Assembly (NCBI GenBank): GCA_039033695.1
Contig: JBCCCC010000056.1
Location: 1-19,958 of the forward strand
DNA length: 19,958 bases
Source: CALBPI01 sp039033695
GTDB taxonomy: Bacteria > Pseudomonadota > Gammaproteobacteria > Steroidobacterales > Woeseiaceae
Direction: 5' to 3'
Shown: piece by piece, positions 7,018 to 14,651 of the stretch
Numbering within the stretch: position 1 is the stretch's first letter
Layout: each line of letters opens with the position of its first letter
Notes under the pieces: model-generated
What the model was told of the DNA's origin: nothing
Database searches by the model: none
Seen by the model: only the letters and a program-made list of their open reading frames with translations
Position numbers and translations under genes: made by a program

Positions 7018-8055
7018 ATGACAGATATCTCTTATTGGCCACAGCCGCCGGCAACGCGAACACGGGCTGGTGTTGCGCGTATGCGGGCGGACATTGCCGA
7101 TTTTGAGGTCGAAGAAATCCCGAACTGGACGCCCGACGGTAGCGGCGAGCACGATGTACTTTGGGTCGAAAAACGTCGTGCCAATACGCGCTGGGTTGCC
7201 GGTCAGCTGGCGCGCCATGCGGCGTGTCGCGAACGCGATGTTAGCTACGCCGGTTTGAAGGATCGACATGCGGTAACACGGCAGTGGTTCAGCATCTACC
7301 GACCGGGGCGGAGCATAGATTGGTCAGCGTTCGAACACCCCGATATCCAGATCCTCGACGCCAGCGCGCACGGACGCAAGATACGTGTGGGTGCCCTGCA
7401 AGGTAATCGCTTTCGAATCCGGCTGACTGACGTTACGGTCGATGGAACACAACTTGAGCGCGGGCTGCAGAGCGTTCGCAGCTATGGTGTGCCGAACTAC
7501 TTCGGGCCCCAGCGATTTGGTCGTCATGGCTCTAACCTCAAGCTGGCGACTCGGCTTGCCGATGGAGAGCGGCTGCGCAAGAGCGAGCAAGGTTTTGCTT
7601 TGTCGGCAGCGCGCTCGCTGGTATTCAATGCCGTGCTGGCGGCTCGCGTCAATCACGATACCTGGTGGCGTCCGCTGCCAGGTGACGCGCTCATGCTTAA
7701 CAATAGCCATTCCTTCTTCGTAGCAGGTGCAAGTGACGATACCCAAACACTGGAGCGCCGCGCCAAGTTGGGGGACCTGCATCCAACCGGACCGCTCATC
7801 GGTGCCGGTGAGTCTCCCGTCCAGGATGCGGCGCGGTCGCTGGAGGAGGCCACCATGGCGGGCTACGCCAGCATGCTCGCGTGTGTACGCCAAGGGCGTG
7901 TGGATGCCCAGCGGCGCGCATTACGGGTGTTGCCAAGCGAGTTTTCTGCGGCACTTGACGAGCGCGTGCTGACACTGGCCTTCAGCCTGCCGGCAGGCAG
8001 CTTCGCGACCGCGTTGATCAACGAGCTTGTGGCGGTGACTGAGGCGCCGGCCTAG
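7018..8055 (+). CDS. truD: tRNA pseudouridine(13) synthase TruD
   Basis: TruD converts U13 of tRNA(Glu) to pseudouridine. From the ATG at 7018 the protein has 345 residues (E. coli 349). Landmarks are FEVEEIP (29-35), AGLKDRHAVTRQW with catalytic Asp82, the VPNYFGPQRFG segment, FALSAARSLVFNAVLA and the C-terminal LPAGSFATALINEL, all matching the family in order. A GTG at 7003 in the same frame, with GAG eight bases upstream, is a reasonable alternative start that would add five residues. The ATG was preferred because its length agrees with E. coli. The gene belongs to the + strand series eno-ftsB-truD. Its TAG stop shares the palindrome CTAG (8052-8055) with the stop of the minus-strand Smr gene, so the two genes are convergent and overlap by three bases. 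Confidence 0.96.
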   Translation: MTDISYWPQPPATRTRAGVARMRADIADFEVEEIPNWTPDGSGEHDVLWVEKRRANTRWVAGQLARHAACRERDVSYAGLKDRHAVTRQWFSIYRPGRSIDWSAFEHPDIQILDASAHGRKIRVGALQGNRFRIRLTDVTVDGTQLERGLQSVRSYGVPNYFGPQRFGRHGSNLKLATRLADGERLRKSEQGFALSAARSLVFNAVLAARVNHDTWWRPLPGDALMLNNSHSFFVAGASDDTQTLERRAKLGDLHPTGPLIGAGESPVQDAARSLEEATMAGYASMLACVRQGRVDAQRRALRVLPSEFSAALDERVLTLAFSLPAGSFATALINELVAVTEAPA

Positions 8056-8588
8056 TGGCGGAACAAGACGTAGACGGCGCCGCTGCCGCCGTCGACCTGG
8101 CGCGCTGAAACAAACGCAGCAACCGCATCCATACGTCGTAGCCAGGCATCAACGCTACCTTTTAGTCTTGGGCCACGATGGCCGGAGCCAAGTCCCTTGC
8201 CATGGATAATGCGCACGCAGCGCCAACCGAATTGCTCGCGCTCAGCCAGGAATTCGCGCAGGGCTTCTCGCGCCTCCTTGACGGTATAGCCATGCAGGTC
8301 AATCTGTGCGTCGACGCGAAACCCGCCGCGCGCCAGCTTTCGAAGGATGCGTTCGCCAATCTCCGGTCGCCGATAACGTAGCGCATCGCCGTTCTGCCAC
8401 TCCATACGCTCGATGCTCGCATCCAGGCTCTCTTCAAGTACCGCGCGCTCATCCAGCCGGCGCATCCTGGCTCGTGCGGCTGGTGGCTTGCGCGCGGGCT
8501 CGGCCTTGTCGTGGGTGAGCTTGCGGGTGCCATCCACAGCATCGCGAAACAGGGCGAGATCGTTGTCGTTCGATGTGTCGTCGGTCAT
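8052..8588 (-). CDS. Smr-domain (MutS2 C-terminal type) protein, SmrA/SmrB-like
   Basis: The 178-residue product has a charged, low-complexity N-terminal half (about 1-90, many Arg, Asp, Ala) and a C-terminal Smr domain with IDLHGYTVKEA (from residue 96) and IIHGKGLGS (127-135), the two signature motifs. Smr proteins are nucleases. In E. coli the related SmrB cleaves mRNA between collided ribosomes and SmrA is poorly understood. DLHG and HGKG are the motifs needed for activity in that family, and both are intact here, so activity is plausible. I cannot separate SmrA from SmrB by sequence reading alone. The ATG at 8588 (MTDDTSNDND) was chosen over an open extension running into surE. It is divergent from surE with a 159-base gap. 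Confidence 0.9.
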   Translation of the reverse strand: MTDDTSNDNDLALFRDAVDGTRKLTHDKAEPARKPPAARARMRRLDERAVLEESLDASIERMEWQNGDALRYRRPEIGERILRKLARGGFRVDAQIDLHGYTVKEAREALREFLAEREQFGWRCVRIIHGKGLGSGHRGPRLKGSVDAWLRRMDAVAAFVSARQVDGGSGAVYVLFRH

Positions 8589-8747
8589 GACAGGTTTACC
8601 GTCAACTTGGCCGCTTGCGTCAGTGATTGAGAATAGCGGCAACACAGCCGTAGCGAAAGCATGGCAAGCCGCCTCATACGCTACAGATGACGGCGGACAT
8701 TGCGTATCATCGGCGGTTGGACCGCTCTCACAGAGACTCGGACGCGT

Positions 8748-9497
8748 TTGAAGATTCTTATCAGTAATGACGATGGCTACCTCGCAGAAGGTTTGGCCGT
8801 ACTGCATCGCAGGCTCTCGCCATTCGGTGATATTGACGTGGTCGCACCTGACCGGAATCAGAGCGGCGCCAGCAGCTCATTGACGCTGCATTCGCCGCTG
8901 CGGGTGGCCAATCCTGCGCAGAACGTCTGGTCTGTGAACGGCACGCCCTCAGATTGTGTGCATCTGGCCTTGGCAGGGTTTCTGGCGGAGGACCCGGATA
9001 TCGTCGTCTCGGGCATCAATCATGGCGCGAACCTGGGGGACGACGTGATCTACTCAGGTACCGTGGCTGCCGCGATAGAAGGCCGTCATCTTGGTCTGCC
9101 CGCACTGGCGGTATCTCTGGCAGGCGACACGCTGGACCACTTTGATACGGCGGCCGAAGTAACAGCACGCGTGCTCAAACAGCTACTAAATCGGCCGTTA
9201 CCGGCTGACTTGATGCTCAACATCAACGTGCCTGATATCCCGCTAGCGGATCTGCAGGGCGTGCAGGCGACTCGCCTCGGGTTCCGTCATCGTGCTGAGC
9301 CCTTGGTGCGGCAGACCGATCCTCGCGGGCGCGACATTTATTGGATCGGCCCAGCTGGCCCAGAGCAAGATGCGGGCCCAGGCACGGACTTTCATGCGGT
9401 TGCGAACGGGTACGCATCGGTCACGCCGTTGCAGATCGATTTGACGCGCCATCACCAGCTGCAAGACATGCACGACTGGTTGGAAGCGTTGCGGTGA
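8748..9497 (+). CDS. surE: 5'/3'-nucleotidase SurE
   Basis: SurE is a metal-dependent nucleoside monophosphatase and exopolyphosphatase linked to stationary-phase survival. The protein is 249 residues starting MKILISNDDGY, which fits the family N-terminus, with metal-binding Asp8 and Asp9. Further motifs are APDRNQSGASSSLTL, VNGTPSDCVHL, VVSGINHGANLGDDVIYSGT and DPRGRDIYWIGPAG. The start codon is TTG (8748-8750) because there is no ATG at the conserved position. Its Shine-Dalgarno is weak, so translation may be modest. TATCAT at 8705-8710 could be a -10 with a poor -35. surE leads the surE-pcm-yqaA-nlpD cluster and its TGA overlaps a possible GTG start of pcm. Confidence 0.95.
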   Translation: MKILISNDDGYLAEGLAVLHRRLSPFGDIDVVAPDRNQSGASSSLTLHSPLRVANPAQNVWSVNGTPSDCVHLALAGFLAEDPDIVVSGINHGANLGDDVIYSGTVAAAIEGRHLGLPALAVSLAGDTLDHFDTAAEVTARVLKQLLNRPLPADLMLNINVPDIPLADLQGVQATRLGFRHRAEPLVRQTDPRGRDIYWIGPAGPEQDAGPGTDFHAVANGYASVTPLQIDLTRHHQLQDMHDWLEALR

Positions 9498-9517
9498 GTG
9501 GCCACAGCGGTATCGGC

Positions 9518-10144
9518 ATGACCTCGGCGCGCACGCGTGATCGGCTGGTGCGCCGCTTGCAGGAGCAGGGCATTCGCTCGCCATCTGTGCTGGCCCGAAT
9601 TCGCGATGTGCCGCGCCACATTTTTGTTGATGAGGCGCTGGCGAGTCGCGCGTATGAAGATACCGCGCTGCCAATCGGCCTTGGCCAGACGATCAGCCAG
9701 CCGTACATCGTCGCGCGAATGACCGAGGCGCTGCTCGACCATACGCCAATGCAGCACGTACTTGAGATTGGCACTGGTTGTGGTTACCAGACCGCCGTGC
9801 TGTCGCCGTTGGTAAAGACGATCCATACCGTTGAATACCTGGCGCCACTGCTGCAGAAGACACGTCGCCGCCTGGCGAGTTTGAATCTCTACAATATTCG
9901 CTACCGGCAAGGTGATGGTTGGCTTGGGTGGAACAAGTACGGACCCTATGACGGCATCATCGTGGCCGCAGCGCCGGAATTGATTCCGACGGCGTTACTC
10001 GAGCAGCTCGCACCTAACGGCTGTCTGATCCTGCCACTGGGCCCGCCACGGCAACAAAGACTGTTGCGGATCACCCGTCATGACAATCAGTTTGAACAAG
10101 CCGATCTTGGGCCAGTAAGTTTCGTACCGCTGGTCAAGAGCTAA
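9518..10144 (+). CDS. pcm: Protein-L-isoaspartate O-methyltransferase
   Basis: Pcm uses S-adenosylmethionine to methylate L-isoaspartyl residues in damaged proteins, starting their repair. From the ATG at 9518 the protein is 208 residues, the E. coli length, beginning MTSARTRDRLVRRLQEQGI, a beginning typical of the family. Motifs are FVDEAL, LPIGLGQTISQPYIVARM with Ser60, the SAM-binding LEIGTGCGYQ (82-91) and a C-terminal VSFVPLVK. A GTG at 9494 in the same frame overlaps the surE stop by four bases (GTGA) and has GGAAG at 9482-9486, so translation may begin eight codons earlier. The two starts cannot be decided by eye. yqaA begins eight bases downstream. Confidence 0.95.
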   Translation: MTSARTRDRLVRRLQEQGIRSPSVLARIRDVPRHIFVDEALASRAYEDTALPIGLGQTISQPYIVARMTEALLDHTPMQHVLEIGTGCGYQTAVLSPLVKTIHTVEYLAPLLQKTRRRLASLNLYNIRYRQGDGWLGWNKYGPYDGIIVAAAPELIPTALLEQLAPNGCLILPLGPPRQQRLLRITRHDNQFEQADLGPVSFVPLVKS

Positions 10145-10152
10145 GGACTCGC

Positions 10153-10734
10153 ATGAATATTTTTTCGCCGTTGTATGACTGGGTCCTGGCACGCGCTCGA
10201 CATCAATACGCGGTATATTGGTTGGGGTTGCTGAGTTTCGCCGAATCATCATTCTTCCCGATTCCGCCTGATGTCATGTTGGCGCCAATGTCACTTGCCG
10301 AGCGACGTAAAGCGTTCTTCTTTGCAGCCGTCACGACGGTGACATCCGTGGCTGGCGGCATTGCGGGCTATCTGATCGGTTGGCTGTTGATCGGCTCCAT
10401 CGAACCGTGGCTGCTCGATAGCGGTTATGGCCCGGGCTACCTCAAGGCGTTGCACTTGTTTGAGGAGTACGGCATCTGGATCGTATTTGTTGCCGGTTTT
10501 TCCCCAGTGCCTTACAAGGTGTTCACGATCGGCGCAGGCGCGGCGGCGATGAACTTTCCGTTGTTCGTCATTGCCTCACTCATCGGGCGAGGTTCGCGTT
10601 TCTTCCTGGTCGCTGGCTTGATCTATGCAGGCGGGCCGTCCGCGGAAGTGCATATTCGTCGTTATGTTGATCGTATTGGTTGGGCCACGGTACTCATAGT
10701 GGCTGGAATTCTGATATGGCTTGGCGTTTCCTGA
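10153..10734 (+). CDS. yqaA: YqaA-family (small DedA-like) inner-membrane protein
   Basis: The 193-residue protein is hydrophobic with roughly four membrane-spanning stretches (near 20-45, 58-80, 105-130 and 170-190). It has the features of YqaA/DedA-related (SNARE-associated, VTT) proteins: FFPIPPDVMLAPM early on and a central FSPVPYKVFTIGAGAA re-entrant-type segment. DedA relatives act in undecaprenyl-phosphate or phospholipid translocation, but YqaA itself has no established role that I can state. AAGGA sits a few bases before the ATG. It is embedded between pcm and nlpD, overlapping the nlpD start by 19 bases, an arrangement seen in several gammaproteobacteria, which suggests an envelope function. 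Confidence 0.87.
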   Translation: MNIFSPLYDWVLARARHQYAVYWLGLLSFAESSFFPIPPDVMLAPMSLAERRKAFFFAAVTTVTSVAGGIAGYLIGWLLIGSIEPWLLDSGYGPGYLKALHLFEEYGIWIVFVAGFSPVPYKVFTIGAGAAAMNFPLFVIASLIGRGSRFFLVAGLIYAGGPSAEVHIRRYVDRIGWATVLIVAGILIWLGVS

Positions 10735-11432
10735 CTCGCATTGCATGGCTGGTACTCGCAGCGACAATGCTGACGGCGTGCGGCGGACGGGGATTGACCT
10801 GGGGCGATAGCCAGACGCCACGCTCGGCGTCAGTACAGAAGGTGCCCGCTTCCAATCGTCATACCGTGCGTGCCGGCGATACGCTCTACAGCATCGCGTT
10901 TCGCTATGGCCTCAATCAGAAGCAGCTTGCCAGCTGGAATCAGCTAAGCGACGCCACGTTAATCTACCCTGGACAGACGCTGCGATTGACGCCACCACCA
11001 GCTGGTGCGCAGAACACGCAGCGGCGTGCAGCCGTGACGCGTGCCCCCGTCGTCCCGATATCTGGATGGCAGTGGCCGACAAGCGGCAGACTTGTATCGA
11101 CGTTCGATATCAGCGGGCAGGCCGCCAGAACCGGTATTTTGCTCAGCGGTCAGCGCGGCCAGGCGATCAAGGCGGCACTTGCCGGCAAGGTCGTGTATTC
11201 GGGCAGTGGTCTGAAGGGTTACGGCAAACTGATCATCGTTCAGCACAATGAAAGCTTTCTGAGTGCCTACGGTCACAACGCGGCACTGTTGGTGGCCGAA
11301 GGCGATCAGGTTGCGGTTGGCCAGACCATTGCAACGATGGGCGAAACAGCCGCGCAACGTCCACGTCTACATTTCGAAATACGTCGCAATGGCCAACCGA
11401 TCGATCCATTGACGCTATTGCCAAATCGCTAG
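10716..11432 (+). CDS. nlpD: NlpD-like lipoprotein with LysM and degenerate M23 (LytM) domains
   Basis: NlpD is an outer-membrane lipoprotein that activates the amidase AmiC during cell separation. The 238-residue product has a basic N-terminus and hydrophobic core ending in the lipobox LTAC with acyl-acceptor Cys22. A LysM peptidoglycan-binding domain follows (about 49-92, HTVRAGDTLYSIAFRYGL to YPGQTLRL), then a proline/alanine-rich linker and an M23 domain (about 118-233). In the M23 domain the usual HxGxD reads RTGIL (138-142) and the HxH reads RLH (217-219). Zinc ligands are therefore missing, as in E. coli NlpD, and it should be an activator rather than an enzyme. The ATG at 10716 lies within yqaA and gives a proper signal peptide. 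No rpoS follows. Confidence 0.93.
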   Translation: MAWRFLTRIAWLVLAATMLTACGGRGLTWGDSQTPRSASVQKVPASNRHTVRAGDTLYSIAFRYGLNQKQLASWNQLSDATLIYPGQTLRLTPPPAGAQNTQRRAAVTRAPVVPISGWQWPTSGRLVSTFDISGQAARTGILLSGQRGQAIKAALAGKVVYSGSGLKGYGKLIIVQHNESFLSAYGHNAALLVAEGDQVAVGQTIATMGETAAQRPRLHFEIRRNGQPIDPLTLLPNR

Positions 11433-11453
11433 CAGACGTTGTAATGGATCTGG

Positions 11454-11822
11454 CTAGCCGCGAATCAGGCCAAGTACGACATCGCGCGACTCACCTAGCA
11501 TGACGTTATAAGTGCGCACGGCCGCACCGTCGTTCATGACCTCAATGCCGACACCCGCGTGCATGACCTCGCGCATGACGGCCGCATCGGGAAACTGCAC
11601 GCGGTCGCCGACGCCAAGCACGATCACTTCAGGGTTTAATGCGAGGAGTGGCTGCAACGTCTCAGTATCGAGCTTCTCGATGCTCGAACACTGCCAGTCG
11701 TCGACCAGGGTATCGGCGCAGATCGCAATACTGCCGTGATGAGGCTCGCCCATCACCCAAACGGTCGATGCATCGTAGCGACTAATCGCGTTGACAGGGC
11801 CTTGCTCGCGTGAAAACTGCAT
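11454..11822 (-). CDS. Mth938-like (DUF498/NDUFAF3-family) protein
   Basis: The 122-residue protein, from MQFSREQGPVN, has the compact pattern of the Mth938-like domain: an N-terminal strand region, then an ICADTLVDDW-type segment, NPEVIVLGVGDRVQFPDAA, and a C-terminal GIEVMNDGAAVRTYNVMLGE. The family is widespread and of unknown biochemical function in bacteria. Its mitochondrial relative NDUFAF3 is a complex I assembly factor. An in-frame ATG at 11846 (with AGG upstream) is an alternative start adding eight residues. The one at 11822 has GGA about eight bases upstream and matches the usual family N-terminus. It converges on nlpD with 21 bases between stops, and is divergent from the RpfE-like gene with 106 bases between starts. 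Confidence 0.85.
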   Translation of the reverse strand: MQFSREQGPVNAISRYDASTVWVMGEPHHGSIAICADTLVDDWQCSSIEKLDTETLQPLLALNPEVIVLGVGDRVQFPDAAVMREVMHAGVGIEVMNDGAAVRTYNVMLGESRDVVLGLIRG

Positions 11823-11928
11823 TGCTGTGTTCCGGGTTGGTTTCATTGGGCAACCTGCCATGCGGCGATGCCCTCACGGTCGGCGGCGCCTGACGGTACA
11901 ATCGCCTGCTGACTGCCAAGATTATGCC

Positions 11929-12870
11929 ATGAACATGCCCTTTTCCGTGACTGACGGTGCGCCCGTCGTTATCGTTCCATCAAACACTGCTGATGTGCGC
12001 CGCATAGACGGTGACTGGTCGCGCTGGAGGGTCGCGGGCAAGGCGCTGGCGACCGACGGCTTTGAACGCGACTGCCTGCATTGGCAGGTGCATGCACATG
12101 CACCCGTGCGATTGTTAGGGGAGGCTGTTGCACCGGATTCGCCGGCGCAGTGGTGTGCTGCGATTGATCCGGTCTTTCTGCAAGCCGACATGCGCGATGT
12201 TCAGATCCGTAATTGGCCGCGTCGTGACGTCACGGGTGATGTCGCGGCGGACTATGTGCAGATGATCAATGAGTTTCTTGCAGACGATCCCGAGCCACGG
12301 CTGCGCGCGATGCGTGTGTTCCAGGCGGATCCTTCGCGATGGTATTTGTTGGGCCAGCTCGATGATGCATTGCAGGTAACCGCTGAGGCGCCGGGCATGC
12401 TCGTTGGTAAACCGTTGCGGCACGCAAAGCCCGGTGGCCAGGATGCGCCGATTGCGATTCGTTTGACGACAGAGCTGCAAATGCTGACGCATCAGATCGC
12501 CGAGCGGCGTGCAGCCGCGGCTAATGCCCACCTGCCGATCAACGGTGTTTGGATCTGGGGCGCGGGTGTAGAGCCGGAAGATGTGAAGACGCAACCGCTG
12601 CCGGCATTGTGCAGTGACGACCCATTCTGGGTCGGATGTTGGCGGTTGGCCGGTCAAAAAAGCGCTGTTCAGCCGGTTGATCCGACGTCGGCGTTGGTCG
12701 AAGGCGGTGTCGTTGCGCCCTTAACCGTTAATGCGGCGAAGCAGGCTATTGAGTATGCGTTGTCGTCAGCGTTCGGCCGTGTGCGGATTGTGGCCACAGA
12801 TGGTGAGCTCGATATGCGACGAGCGGGATGGCTAAGGCGCCAGTGGCGTCAGCTGGGGCGTGGCACATGA
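11929..12870 (+). CDS. RpfE-like / cofactor-independent phosphoglycerate-mutase-family protein
   Basis: The 313-residue protein matches a family annotated as phosphoglycerate mutase-like (alkaline-phosphatase superfamily) that includes Xanthomonas RpfE. The strongest landmark is ELQMLTHQIAERRAAA followed by HLPINGVWIWGAG (201-213), resembling the family pattern EIQMLLH...LPVNSVWFWG. The metal-binding residues of true independent phosphoglycerate mutases are not evident to me, so enzymatic activity should not be assumed. The start ATG at 11929 (a second at 11935) has only a weak Shine-Dalgarno. TACAAT at 11897-11902 is a possible -10 box without a clear -35. The stop overlaps recJ by four bases (ATGA), the neighbour this family keeps in many beta- and gammaproteobacteria. 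Confidence 0.75.
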   Translation: MNMPFSVTDGAPVVIVPSNTADVRRIDGDWSRWRVAGKALATDGFERDCLHWQVHAHAPVRLLGEAVAPDSPAQWCAAIDPVFLQADMRDVQIRNWPRRDVTGDVAADYVQMINEFLADDPEPRLRAMRVFQADPSRWYLLGQLDDALQVTAEAPGMLVGKPLRHAKPGGQDAPIAIRLTTELQMLTHQIAERRAAAANAHLPINGVWIWGAGVEPEDVKTQPLPALCSDDPFWVGCWRLAGQKSAVQPVDPTSALVEGGVVAPLTVNAAKQAIEYALSSAFGRVRIVATDGELDMRRAGWLRRQWRQLGRGT

Positions 12871-14597
12871 CGGACCTATCTCAATTGCCGCATGGACTGC
12901 GACCACGCGGGCTGGTAGCGCGAGACGTGCCGCCGCACGACTTGCACGACATTGATCCGGTGCTTGCCCGTGTGCTCGCCGCGCGCGGCGTCAAAAACAG
13001 TCAGCAACTGGATATGTCGTTAAAGCGGCTGGCGCCCGTCGGCCTGCTCGCCAACATTGATGCAGCGGTCGACTTGCTCTTGCTGCACCAGGCCAGTCAC
13101 ATCGTTATCGTTGGCGATTTTGATGCCGATGGCGCAACCAGCACCGCATTGATGTTGCGTTGCCTGGCACGTCTCGGGTTCGGATCGGTAGAATCGTTAG
13201 TACCCAATCGGTTTGACTATGGCTATGGGCTATCGCCGGAGATCGTCGATGTCGCGGCCAAAGACAGCCCATCATTGATCGTGACAGTCGACAACGGTAT
13301 TTCCAGTCATGCCGGCGTCGACCGGGCCAATGAACTGGGTATCGACGTGCTGGTGACCGATCATCACTTGCCGGCGCCAGCACTGCCGGCAGCAAAGGTC
13401 ATTGTGAATCCAAACTTGCCTGGCGATGGCTATCCGAGCAAGTCGCTCGCCGGCGTCGGCGTCGCTTTTTGCTTGATGGCCGCATTGGCCCGCAAGCTGT
13501 CGGCTGGCGATCCGGGGTTGGCGCGGATACCTGCCGATTATCTGGATCTGGTCGCGTTGGGAACCGTTGCCGATGTGGTGCCGCTGGATGACAACAACCG
13601 CATTCTCGTAGCGGCCGGGTTACAGCGCATCCGCGCTGGTCGCTGCGTGCCAGGGATCAGCGCCTTATTGTCGGTGGCAGGCCGCGACCCGGCTCGGATT
13701 GTAACGGCGGACCTTGGTTTTGCACTGGGACCGCGACTAAATGCTGCTGGCCGTCTCGAGGACATGTCGATCGGTATTCGCTGTCTGACAACCGACGACG
13801 GCAGTGCTGCGAGTGCGATTGCACAACAGCTGGATGCCATCAACCGAGCTCGTCGCGAGCTGGAATCCGACATGCAACGCGATGCGCTTGAGGTGGTCGA
13901 GCAGATTACACAATCGCTGGATACCGCGTTACCTGATTGTCTGTGCCTTTATGAGCCGCATTGGCATCAAGGCGTCGTTGGCTTGGTTGCCTCGCGGATC
14001 AAGGAAGCGACGGGCAGGCCCGTCTTTGCTTTCGCGAATGAGGATGAGGACACGCTCAAGGGATCTGGTCGTTCAATCAACGGTGTGCATATTCGCGATC
14101 TGCTGGCCGCGGTCCAGGCTCGACATCCGGGCTTGATCGGTCGTTTTGGTGGCCATGCGATGGCGGCAGGACTCAGCCTGCCGGCGGGGCACCTGACGGC
14201 GTTTCGCAATGCCGTCGCAAGCCAGCAGCGAGAGCTGTTTCCCGAGGCGGATTTTGCGCCGGCCATGCACACGGACGGAGAGCTACCCGAGTCCCACTTG
14301 ACACTGGAATTTGCCGAACAACTTCGGCGTATTGCCCCGTGGGGCCAGCATTTCCCAGAGCCGTTGTTCACAGGCACGTTTGCCGTTGTCGATGCCCGTA
14401 TCGTGGGAGAGAAACACCTGAAACTGCAACTCGCCCATGGAGCGCTACGCATCGATGCCATCGCGTTCAATCAGGCGCGCGAGCCGATGCCGCAACCTGG
14501 TGAGTCGCTGCTGCTGGCGTATCGGCTTGAGGTCAATGTCTGGCGGCAGCGGCAGACAACCCAATTGATCGTCGAACAGTGGCAGTCAATTGCCTAG
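12867..14597 (+). CDS. recJ: Single-stranded-DNA-specific 5'-3' exonuclease RecJ
   Basis: RecJ degrades single-stranded DNA 5' to 3' in recombinational and mismatch repair. The 576-residue product (E. coli 577) contains the DHH phosphoesterase motifs in order: VGDFDADGATS (82-92), VDNGISSHAG (141-150), VTDHHLP (163-169) and SLAGVGVAF, then LVALGTVADVVPL, and the DHHA1 motif GGHAMAAGL at about 428-436. The C-terminal OB-fold region ends near the stop. The start is set at the ATG overlapping the preceding stop as ATGA. An in-frame ATG at 12828 would add 13 non-conserved residues. prfB begins 54 bases after the stop. Confidence 0.97.
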   Translation: MTDLSQLPHGLRPRGLVARDVPPHDLHDIDPVLARVLAARGVKNSQQLDMSLKRLAPVGLLANIDAAVDLLLLHQASHIVIVGDFDADGATSTALMLRCLARLGFGSVESLVPNRFDYGYGLSPEIVDVAAKDSPSLIVTVDNGISSHAGVDRANELGIDVLVTDHHLPAPALPAAKVIVNPNLPGDGYPSKSLAGVGVAFCLMAALARKLSAGDPGLARIPADYLDLVALGTVADVVPLDDNNRILVAAGLQRIRAGRCVPGISALLSVAGRDPARIVTADLGFALGPRLNAAGRLEDMSIGIRCLTTDDGSAASAIAQQLDAINRARRELESDMQRDALEVVEQITQSLDTALPDCLCLYEPHWHQGVVGLVASRIKEATGRPVFAFANEDEDTLKGSGRSINGVHIRDLLAAVQARHPGLIGRFGGHAMAAGLSLPAGHLTAFRNAVASQQRELFPEADFAPAMHTDGELPESHLTLEFAEQLRRIAPWGQHFPEPLFTGTFAVVDARIVGEKHLKLQLAHGALRIDAIAFNQAREPMPQPGESLLLAYRLEVNVWRQRQTTQLIVEQWQSIA

Positions 14598-14651
14598 CGG
14601 CAACGTGATACCATGCGCGCCGAGCATGAGTTCGAACGAGTAGCGGCGAGC

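Noticed and set aside
11403..11450. GATCCATT (11403-11410) and AATGGATC (11443-11450) inverted repeat at the end of nlpD
   Set aside because: Only eight base pairs around a 32-base loop with no T tract, so too weak to call as the nlpD terminator.
11428..11458. Two GCTAGC copies at the nlpD / Mth938-like gene junction
   Set aside because: Each is a short palindrome built around a TAG stop codon. Likely chance at a convergent junction, with no terminator features.
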